From positions 62,001-126,000 of the forward strand of contig NZ_JANHLE010000010.1 in assembly GCF_028682475.1 (NCBI RefSeq): a stretch of DNA of 64,000 nt. The letters run 5' to 3'. The notes beneath the pieces were generated by a model, which was not told the DNA's origin, searched no databases, and worked only from the letters and a program-made list of their open reading frames with translations. The position numbers and the translations under genes are program-made. This document shows positions 57,761 through 64,000 of the stretch, piece by piece. Each line of letters starts with the position of its first letter. Within the stretch, counting starts at the first letter, position 1. This stretch comes from Pseudomonas putida (lineage in GTDB: Bacteria; Pseudomonadota; Gammaproteobacteria; Pseudomonadales; Pseudomonadaceae).

Positions 57761-58723
57761 GTGATCAAACACAAGAAAGCCCAGTGGCCCTGGCACGGGC
57801 TGACCGCGCTGGTCCTGGTGGGCCTGGCGCTGAGCCTGTATTACGCGACTTCGATGATTTCCTACGAGTGGAGCTGGAACCGGGTACCGCAGTACTTCGC
57901 CTACCAGTCCGAAGTCGCCCAGCGTGCCAGCGACAATGGCACCATTGAATCGATTACCCCCAAAGGTGACATGGCAAGTGTCATCCTGCGTGACGAGAGC
58001 GGCGCCGAGCAGGTGTTCGACGTCGAGCTGGCCAGCGTCCTGCTGTCGCGTGGCGACGATGTGGCCGAAGGCGACCTGATCGGTGTGACCCATCACTGGG
58101 CTGCCGGCCCGCTGGCCTGGGGCCTGTGGACCACGGTCTGGATCTCGGTGGCCTCGGGCGTGCTGGGCCTGGTGATCGGTCTGTTTGCCGGCCTCTGCCG
58201 CCTGTCGAACAACCCGACCCTGCGTGACCTGTCCACGGTCTACGTCGAGTTGGTGCGCGGCACGCCACTGCTGGTGCAGATCTTCATTTTCTACTTCTTC
58301 ATCGGCACCGTGCTCAACCTCTCCCGCGAGTTCGCCGGGGTGGCTGCACTGGCACTGTTTACCGGTGCGTACGTGGCTGAAATCGTCCGCGCCGGTGTGC
58401 AGTCGATTGCCAAGGGGCAGGGCGAAGCCGCCCGCTCGTTGGGCTTGAGCGCTGGCCAGTCGATGCGTCACGTGGTGCTGCCGCAAGCGTTCAAACGCGT
58501 GCTGCCGCCGCTGGCCGGGCAGTTCATCAGCCTGGTCAAGGACACCTCGCTGGTGTCGGTGATCGCCATCACCGAGCTGACCAAGAGCGGGCGCGAAGCG
58601 ATTACCACCTCGTTCTCGACCTTCGAGATCTGGTTCTGCGTCGCTGGCCTGTACCTGTTGATCAACCTGCCGCTGTCGCACATGGCCAGCCGGCTTGAGC
58701 GGAGGCTTGCGCAAAGTGATTGA
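57761..58723 (+). CDS. Polar amino-acid ABC transporter permease with periplasmic insert
   Basis: 320 residues, HisM/GlnP-type membrane subunit. A first membrane helix (about 11-30) is followed by an about 75-residue soluble segment (about 35-112: [34 protein letters not shown]), then the usual helices with [12 protein letters not shown] and the EAA loop [23 protein letters not shown]. Start is GTG 57761. The insert is unusual for this family and looks beta-rich, lipoyl/SH3-like. Confidence 0.92.
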   Translation: MIKHKKAQWPWHGLTALVLVGLALSLYYATSMISYEWSWNRVPQYFAYQSEVAQRASDNGTIESITPKGDMASVILRDESGAEQVFDVELASVLLSRGDDVAEGDLIGVTHHWAAGPLAWGLWTTVWISVASGVLGLVIGLFAGLCRLSNNPTLRDLSTVYVELVRGTPLLVQIFIFYFFIGTVLNLSREFAGVAALALFTGAYVAEIVRAGVQSIAKGQGEAARSLGLSAGQSMRHVVLPQAFKRVLPPLAGQFISLVKDTSLVSVIAITELTKSGREAITTSFSTFEIWFCVAGLYLLINLPLSHMASRLERRLAQSD

Positions 58724-59450
58724 AGTCCGTGATCTGGTAAAAGTCTTCGATACCCGTGGCCAGGTGGTGCGCGCGGTCGATCATGTCAGCACCAACGTGG
58801 CCAAGGGTGAAGTGCTGGTTGTGCTTGGGCCGTCGGGCTCGGGCAAATCGACCTTCCTGCGCTGCCTCAATGGCCTGGAGTCGTTCGATGAGGGCACCGT
58901 GGCTATCGATGGCCTGCAACTGGCTGACCCGAAGACTGACGTCAACGCCTACCGCCGAGAAGTCGGCATGGTGTTCCAGCACTTCAACCTGTTCCCGCAC
59001 ATGACCGTGCTGGAGAACCTGTGCCTGGCGCAGAAGGTGGTGCGCAAGCGCGGCAAGGCCGAGCGTGAGGCCAAGGCCCGAGCGTTGCTGGAGAAGGTCG
59101 GCATTGGTCAGAAGGCCAATGAATACCCTTCACGCTTGTCTGGTGGCCAGCAGCAGCGGGTCGCCATTGCCCGGGCTCTGGCCATGGACCCGAAGGTGAT
59201 GCTGTTCGACGAGCCGACCTCGGCGCTCGACCCGGAAATGGTTGGCGAAGTGCTCGATGTCATGAAGACCCTGGCGCTGGAAGGCATGACCATGGTCTGC
59301 GTGACCCACGAAATGGGCTTCGCCCGCGAAGTGGCGGATCGTGTGTTGTTCTTCGACCATGGCAAGTTGCTGGAAGACTCGCCACCCGAGGCGTTCTTCA
59401 CCTCGCCGAAAGACCTGCGTGCCCAGGCGTTCCTGCGTCAGGTGCTGTAG
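58716..59450 (+). CDS. Polar amino-acid ABC transporter ATP-binding protein
   Basis: 244-residue GlnQ/HisP-type ATPase. Walker [12 protein letters not shown]-loop [16 protein letters not shown], signature [15 protein letters not shown], Walker [15 protein letters not shown], and switch His [11 protein letters not shown] 58716 ([10 protein letters not shown]) overlaps the permease stop by 8 bp; GGAGG lies upstream. A TTG at 58695 is a less likely start. Confidence 0.95.
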   Translation: MIEVRDLVKVFDTRGQVVRAVDHVSTNVAKGEVLVVLGPSGSGKSTFLRCLNGLESFDEGTVAIDGLQLADPKTDVNAYRREVGMVFQHFNLFPHMTVLENLCLAQKVVRKRGKAEREAKARALLEKVGIGQKANEYPSRLSGGQQQRVAIARALAMDPKVMLFDEPTSALDPEMVGEVLDVMKTLALEGMTMVCVTHEMGFAREVADRVLFFDHGKLLEDSPPEAFFTSPKDLRAQAFLRQVL

Positions 59451-59456
59451 CGTAAC

Positions 59457-59528
59457 GGTGGGAGCGGGCTTGCCCCGCGATTGCGGTGTATCAGTCACAT
59501 CGCATCGCGGGGCAAGCCCGCTCCCACC
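59457..59528. repeat. REPIN (type A), near-twin of 26896 copy
   Basis: Perfect 25-bp arms 59457-59481 and 59504-59528. The 22-bp loop (GCGGTGTATCAGTCACATCG region) differs from the loop at 26920-26941 at only a few positions, so the whole element, not just the arms, is conserved. Confidence 0.92.
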
Positions 59529-59554
59529 ACAGCCAGTTGCTCCCACCGCAAGGG

Positions 59555-61507
59555 TTACAGACTGAAACGGCCCACCAGTGTTTGTAGCTCACGCCCCAGC
59601 CGCGCCAGCTCGACACTCGACGCCGCTGTCTCTTCACTGGCCGCACTGGTCTGATCCGACACCTCGCGCACATTGATCACGCTGCGGTTGATCTCCTCGG
59701 CCACCGCGCTTTGCTCCTCGCTGGCGGTCGCGATCTGCTGGTTCATGCCCTGGATGTTCGACACCGTGTGGGTAATCTGCCCCAATGCATCACCGGCCTT
59801 GCGGCTCAGCTCGACACTGTCACGGGTCAGGATCTTGCTGCTGTCGAGCAGGCGGGTGACTTGATCGGTACCGTCATGCAGGTTGCCAATCAGTTGTTCG
59901 ATCTCCTCGGTTGACTGCTGGGTACGCTGGGCCAGGCCACGGACTTCATCAGCGACCACGGCAAACCCGCGCCCGGCCTCACCCGCCCGCGCTGCCTCGA
60001 TGGCGGCGTTCAAGGCCAGCAGGTTGGTTTGCTCGGAGACCGATTTGATCACATCGAGAATGCTGCCGATGCGCTGGCTCTCACCGGCCAGTTGATGCAT
60101 GGCATCGATCGAATGGTCCATCTGCTGGGCCAGCTGTTCGATCTGTGCCACGGCCTCACCGACCACCTGATCACCCAATTGCGCCTGCTGGTCAGCGGTG
60201 GTCGCCGCCTGCGAGGCAAGTTCGGCGTTCTGGGCCACTTCGTGAACCGTTGCGCTCATCTGGTTCATGGCCGTGGCGACCTGATCGGTTTCGTCTTTTT
60301 GCTGGGCGATCCTGACCTTGCTCTGCTCGCTGACTGCAGCCAGCTGTTCGACCGCCGAGGACAGCTGGGTGATGCCGCCGCCGATGCCACCAATCAGCTC
60401 GCGCAGGCTCACGATCATGGCTTGCATGCTGTTTTGCAGTTGGCCCATCTCGTCGCGCCGTGGCACGGTTTCGGTCACTTGCAGATCGCCTTGGGCAATG
60501 CGCGCGGCCAGGGCCAGGGTCTGTTTCAGCGGCGCGGTGATCTGCAGGGTAATCAACCAGGCCGCGAGGCTGCCGAACAGCAAGGCCAGTATGGCTTCGG
60601 CGGTCAGTACACGCTGGGCCTGGATGGCTTCGGCATCGCGCTGCTCGGTCTGGTGGTCGCTGAGTTTGCGGCTGGCTTCGCGAAGCTCGATGCCCAGCTG
60701 CTCCAGCGTGTCTTGCAGCGTTTCCACGGCGATGGCCGCACGGCGATACTGATCCAGGCTGTCCTGATAGCGGCTCAGTGCCGAACGCAGGTTTTCCTGG
60801 GTGCTGTCAGCCAAACCATGGGTTTTCATCAGTTGCGCCAGCTGCTCGAATGCCTGCCGAGCCGAATCCAGTGCCGGTTGGCCGACACTGTTGAACTGCT
60901 CCAGCGGTTCGAAGGTGTAGGCCGGTACCAGGCTTTGCTGATTGGCTACTTCGATATGCCGGGCGAGTGCTTCGGCGAGGTTCAGTACCCGGCTCTGGCT
61001 ACTCTGCAGATCGTCGCCGCGCATTTTCTCCAGGGCCTGGTCCGTGACTTCATCGACCAGTTCGGTCAGGCGCTGTTCGGCGCCTTGCATGGCCTGTTGC
61101 CGCGCCTGACGCGAGGCCACGGCTTGTTGTAACTGTTCGAAGTCCCGGCTAAAGCGCTGCACCGTTTGCAGCTTGCCAGCAATCATCTGCCGACTCTCGG
61201 GGGCGTCATAGCGCCCCGGCATTGCCGTCAGCAGTTCTTGCAAGGCTTTCAGCGACTGCTCGATCTGAGTCTTGCTGTGCGGATCATTGAGTACCCGAAA
61301 GGTGATGCGCTCGGCCCTGAGGTCTTTGCCGATGTCGTTGAGGCGGGCGATTTCCTGGAGTTTTTCCGAGCGCAGGACGGCGTCGTCCAAGGCACGCCAG
61401 CCGCTGAGGGTGATCAATAGGGTCAGCAACAGCACCAAGGCAAAGGCCAGGGTCAGCTTCAGTCTGACGCTCATGTTGCCTAGCATCCGATTCACAGGTC
61501 CGAACAT
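59555..61507 (-). CDS. Methyl-accepting chemotaxis protein, HBM-like ligand domain
   Basis: 650 residues. TM1 (about 17-38, [19 protein letters not shown]), a long all-helical periplasmic domain of about 250 residues suggestive of the HBM (two stacked four-helix bundles) fold, TM2 ([19 protein letters not shown]), HAMP, and the signalling hairpin ([41 protein letters not shown]). HBM receptors such as McpS and McpK sense TCA intermediates or other organic acids; specificity here is inferred. ATG 61507 ([18 protein letters not shown]) was chosen over a longer frame. Tandem with the paralogue upstream. Confidence 0.9.
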   Translation of the reverse strand: MFGPVNRMLGNMSVRLKLTLAFALVLLLTLLITLSGWRALDDAVLRSEKLQEIARLNDIGKDLRAERITFRVLNDPHSKTQIEQSLKALQELLTAMPGRYDAPESRQMIAGKLQTVQRFSRDFEQLQQAVASRQARQQAMQGAEQRLTELVDEVTDQALEKMRGDDLQSSQSRVLNLAEALARHIEVANQQSLVPAYTFEPLEQFNSVGQPALDSARQAFEQLAQLMKTHGLADSTQENLRSALSRYQDSLDQYRRAAIAVETLQDTLEQLGIELREASRKLSDHQTEQRDAEAIQAQRVLTAEAILALLFGSLAAWLITLQITAPLKQTLALAARIAQGDLQVTETVPRRDEMGQLQNSMQAMIVSLRELIGGIGGGITQLSSAVEQLAAVSEQSKVRIAQQKDETDQVATAMNQMSATVHEVAQNAELASQAATTADQQAQLGDQVVGEAVAQIEQLAQQMDHSIDAMHQLAGESQRIGSILDVIKSVSEQTNLLALNAAIEAARAGEAGRGFAVVADEVRGLAQRTQQSTEEIEQLIGNLHDGTDQVTRLLDSSKILTRDSVELSRKAGDALGQITHTVSNIQGMNQQIATASEEQSAVAEEINRSVINVREVSDQTSAASEETAASSVELARLGRELQTLVGRFSL

Positions 61508-61708
61508 GGGGGTCTCCAGCAATTGAGGAATGACCGGCGCCAGGACGAAGGTCAGGCGCCGCCCCTTGCTCATCGGCTGGCTGCGGGGGAGCTGGACCTG
61601 CAAACGATGTAGGAGAGTTCGGCGGTTAACGTAGGGAAAATGCTTGAGGCAGCGGAGGGTGTAGGAAGGTTGCGCAAGGGCAAACAGCAGAAAATGTGCA
61701 GTATCCCA

Positions 61709-61739
61709 ACCTGTGCTGCCCAAGCGGGCAACACAGGTT
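61709..61739 (-). terminator. Inverted repeat between tandem chemoreceptors
   Basis: AACCTGTGCTGCCC (61709-61722 region) pairs with GGGCAACACAGGTT (61726-61739) with one mismatch. It lies 9 bp past the stop of the upstream receptor. No clear T run on the minus strand, so termination is tentative. Confidence 0.4.
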
Positions 61740-61747
61740 GTTTGACC

Positions 61748-63664
61748 TCAGAGCTGGAATTTGCCGACCAGGCCCTGCAGGTGGGTGCCCAGGCGGGCCA
61801 GCTCGACGCTGGAGGCGGCGGTTTCTTCGCTGGCGGCGGAGGTCTGGTCCGACACATCGCGCACATTCATGACGCTGCGGTTGATTTCTTCCGCCACTGC
61901 GCTTTGTTGTTCGGCCGCTGCGGCGATCTGCTGATTCATCGCCTGAATCGAGGAAACGGTATGGGTGATGGTCGTCAGCGAGCTGCCGGCGCGACGGGTC
62001 AGCTCGACGCTGCTAGCGGTCAGGTCGCGGCTGGCATCCATGCTGCTGGCAACCTGCTGGGTGCCACTTTGCAAGCCGGCGATCAACGCTTCAATCTCTT
62101 CAGTCGATTGCTGGGTGCGCTGGGCCAGGCTGCGTACTTCATCGGCGACCACGGCAAAGCCACGTCCGGCTTCCCCGGCGCGAGCGGCTTCGATCGCTGC
62201 GTTGAGGGCCAGCAGGTTGGTTTGCTGGGCCACCGACTTGATTACATCGAGCACGCTGCCGATCTTGTCGCTTTCGCTCTTGAGCTGGCCCATGGCTTCG
62301 CTGGAGTGATTCATTTCCGTCGCCAGACGCTCGATCTGGGCAATCGACTCAGCGACGACCCGATCACCCTCGCGGGCCTGCTGGTCGGCCACCAGCGCGG
62401 CCTCCGAGGCCTCTTCGGCATTGCGCGCAACTTCCTGCACGGTAGCGGCCATTTCGTTCATGGCGGTGGCCACTTGATCGGTCTCGACCTTTTGATTGTT
62501 GACCCCGGCGCTGGTCTGCTCGGTGACGGCCGACAGCTCTTCAGCAGCACTGGCGATCTGGGTAACACCATCGCCAATGCCGCCAATCAGCTCGCGCAGG
62601 CTGACCGTCATGCGTTGCATGCTGCGTTGCAGCTGGCCCAGCTCGTCGCGGCGCTCGACGTTGAGGTCGTGACGCAGGTCGCCGCTGGCGACCCGGTCGG
62701 CGGCATTCAGGGTCTGGCGCAAGGGGATGACGATCTGGCGGGTGATGGCCCAGGCAGCGAGCAGGCCGAACACCAGGGCGAGGACGGTGGCCAGGGTCAG
62801 CATCGACCTGGCGTGCTGCGATTCGGCATCGCGCAACTGGGTCAGGGTGAGGGTCAGTTGCTGGCTTTGCTCGATCAGGGTCTGGCCCTGCGCCATCATT
62901 TTTTGAGCGGCGAGTTCTGAGGCGGTTTGCGCCGTGCCGAAATCGATCACGGCGGCCCGGTAGTTGCCCAGGGCGCGTGCTGCCTGGTTGAAATGGCTGG
63001 TGTAGTTGGCCGGCAGTACTTCGGCCAGGGTCTTGAGCTGCGAAATGGCCTGGTCGATGGCCTCAAGGGCAGTCTGCTGGAATTCGGCCTTGCCGCTGTA
63101 GGTGTAACCGCGGACCTGGAAGCGCGCCTGCTGCAGCAGTTTGCCGGCGCCGACGACGCTGTTGAACAGGTTCAGGTCGTTACTGCCGAGCAGTTGCTGT
63201 TCAACCTCGGCGGTGAGTTTGCTGGCTTCATCAGCGCTACCGCCGAGTACCGAGCGACTGGCCTCGCGCTGTTGCGCAGCTTTATCGGCAGTGTCCAGCG
63301 CCTGGCGGTACTGGCGTACGGCGTCTTTCTGCTGCTCGATGCGGCGTTTGTTTTCCGGCAGGACGATACGTTGTTCGACCTGTTGCAACTGATGATCCAG
63401 TTTCGCCAGGGCGTTGTTGAGGGTCTGCGCGGCGCTCTCATCGCCCTTGATCTGGAAATTCTGCCGGGCAATGCGCAGTTCCAGGGTCGCCTCCAGCACC
63501 TGGGAGACGCCCCCCAGGGTATCGCCACGCTCGGTGACGCCGTTGATGCCCTGCCAGCCGGTCAGGGTAATGCTCAAGGTCAGCAGCAGGACCAGGCCGA
63601 AGCCGATACCGAGTTTACGATTGACGCTAACGTTACCCAGGTGCTGGGCTAACCAACGGTACAT
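61748..63664 (-). CDS. Methyl-accepting chemotaxis protein, HBM-like, tandem paralogue
   Basis: 638 residues from ATG 63664 ([37 protein letters not shown]); further upstream the frame is only the antisense shadow of rsmE. TM1, an about 250-residue helical periplasmic domain, TM2 ([17 protein letters not shown]), HAMP ([25 protein letters not shown]) and a signalling hairpin nearly the same as that of the neighbour at 59555. The ligand domains differ much more than the signalling parts. Probably an organic-acid receptor (McpK/McpS type); ligand unknown. Confidence 0.9.
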   Translation of the reverse strand: MYRWLAQHLGNVSVNRKLGIGFGLVLLLTLSITLTGWQGINGVTERGDTLGGVSQVLEATLELRIARQNFQIKGDESAAQTLNNALAKLDHQLQQVEQRIVLPENKRRIEQQKDAVRQYRQALDTADKAAQQREASRSVLGGSADEASKLTAEVEQQLLGSNDLNLFNSVVGAGKLLQQARFQVRGYTYSGKAEFQQTALEAIDQAISQLKTLAEVLPANYTSHFNQAARALGNYRAAVIDFGTAQTASELAAQKMMAQGQTLIEQSQQLTLTLTQLRDAESQHARSMLTLATVLALVFGLLAAWAITRQIVIPLRQTLNAADRVASGDLRHDLNVERRDELGQLQRSMQRMTVSLRELIGGIGDGVTQIASAAEELSAVTEQTSAGVNNQKVETDQVATAMNEMAATVQEVARNAEEASEAALVADQQAREGDRVVAESIAQIERLATEMNHSSEAMGQLKSESDKIGSVLDVIKSVAQQTNLLALNAAIEAARAGEAGRGFAVVADEVRSLAQRTQQSTEEIEALIAGLQSGTQQVASSMDASRDLTASSVELTRRAGSSLTTITHTVSSIQAMNQQIAAAAEQQSAVAEEINRSVMNVRDVSDQTSAASEETAASSVELARLGTHLQGLVGKFQL

Positions 63665-63743
63665 GGCGGGACTCCATTGCGATCGGCAGAGGCGATTTAT
63701 TGTTCTGGTGCCCATGCATCGGCGCCGGATCGCAAAACTGAAG

Positions 63744-64000
63744 TCAGAACAGACGGGCGAGCAGGGCGGTAACCGCCGTCTCCACGCGCAGGATGCGTTC
63801 GCCAAGCTGCACCGGGGCCAGCCCGGCCTTGCCCAGCAGATCGATTTCGTAGGGAATCCAGCCGCCTTCGGGGCCAATCGCCAGGGTTACCGGTTGGTCC
63901 AGGCCGCGCGGGCAGGGCGGGAACGGCCCGGGATGGCCGACCAGGCCGAGGGTGCCGTGGGCAATGGCTGGCAGGCGGTCCTCGACGAAAGGCTTGAAGC
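63744..64000 (-). CDS. rsmE: 16S rRNA m3U1498 methyltransferase RsmE (5' part outside window)
   Basis: The last 85 residues are present, ending at a TGA at 63744-63746. They contain the knotted SPOUT motif [17 protein letters not shown] and the end [19 protein letters not shown], the RsmE C-terminal signature. RsmE methylates U1498 in the small ribosomal subunit. It lies 79 bp upstream of the tandem chemoreceptors, the order seen in P. putida. Confidence 0.88.
   Translation of the reverse strand, partial: FKPFVEDRLPAIAHGTLGLVGHPGPFPPCPRGLDQPVTLAIGPEGGWIPYEIDLLGKAGLAPVQLGERILRVETAVTALLARLF

Noticed and set aside
63665..63877. N-terminal extension of the upstream HBM-like chemoreceptor
   Set aside because: The extension is the antisense of rsmE; a normal receptor start with TM1 lies at 63664.

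Overview
The window is a gene-dense, GC-rich chromosomal segment of a fluorescent Pseudomonas, most like the P. putida/P. entomophila group. This rests on gene content and order (betIBA/betT, ctpA-envC-gpmI, yibN-grxC-secB, ntrBC-glnA, thiI, typA, glgP, fbp, the hut cluster, pip-dtd-opgGH, rsmE), on 22-26 bp palindromic REP/REPIN elements of the P. putida type, and on proteins close to well-known P. putida enzymes (for example a 510-residue HutH). The species cannot be fixed from the sequence alone. No tRNA, rRNA, CRISPR array, insertion sequence or prophage was seen.

Layout. 1-5.6 kb: choline uptake and oxidation to glycine betaine (betA partial, betB, betI on the minus strand; betT divergent), with a perfect 20-bp palindrome as the likely BetI operator. 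5.7-10.4 kb: a single 1,553-residue DUF6543/'dermonecrotic toxin domain' protein, accessory in character. 10.4-15.5 kb: minus-strand yibQ, ctpA, envC, gpmI (cell-wall turnover and glycolysis). 15.7-17.9 kb: yibN-grxC-secB, then trmL and a membrane-anchored hypothetical whose start codons overlap on opposite strands. 18.2-23 kb: nitrogen control (ntrC, ntrB, a periplasmic-type chorismate mutase, glnA) with sigma-54 promoters and NtrC sites. 23.4-31.8 kb: thiI, typA, a YkgJ-like cysteine-cluster protein, glgP, fbp, DUF924. 31.9-34.8 kb: a dCACHE chemoreceptor and two small lipoproteins. 34.9-44.8 kb: complete histidine utilisation (hutF / hutC-hutD / hutU-hutH-hutT-hutI-hutG) with HutC operators and a sigma-54-type hutU promoter. 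44.9-50.5 kb: an 1,877-residue protein with an N-terminal DUF6543-like region, two tandem LRR modules and a C-terminal NEL-type E3 ubiquitin ligase domain. 50.7-56.6 kb: pip-dtd and osmoregulated periplasmic glucan synthesis (opgG-opgH). 56.9-59.5 kb: a polar amino-acid ABC importer. 59.6-63.7 kb: two tandem chemoreceptors with HBM-like ligand domains, then the 3' end of rsmE.

How it fits together: most of the segment is core metabolism of nitrogen-rich and osmoprotective compounds (choline, histidine, glutamine, amino-acid import, chemotaxis to amino or organic acids), plus envelope upkeep. The histidine and glutamine genes share sigma-54-type promoters, so they probably answer to NtrBC and possibly CbrAB. 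The two very large toxin-like genes are single-gene insertions at junctions of conserved blocks. They are the most interesting part of the window: the second looks like a bacterial ubiquitin ligase meant for a eukaryotic host, though no dedicated secretion system is present here.
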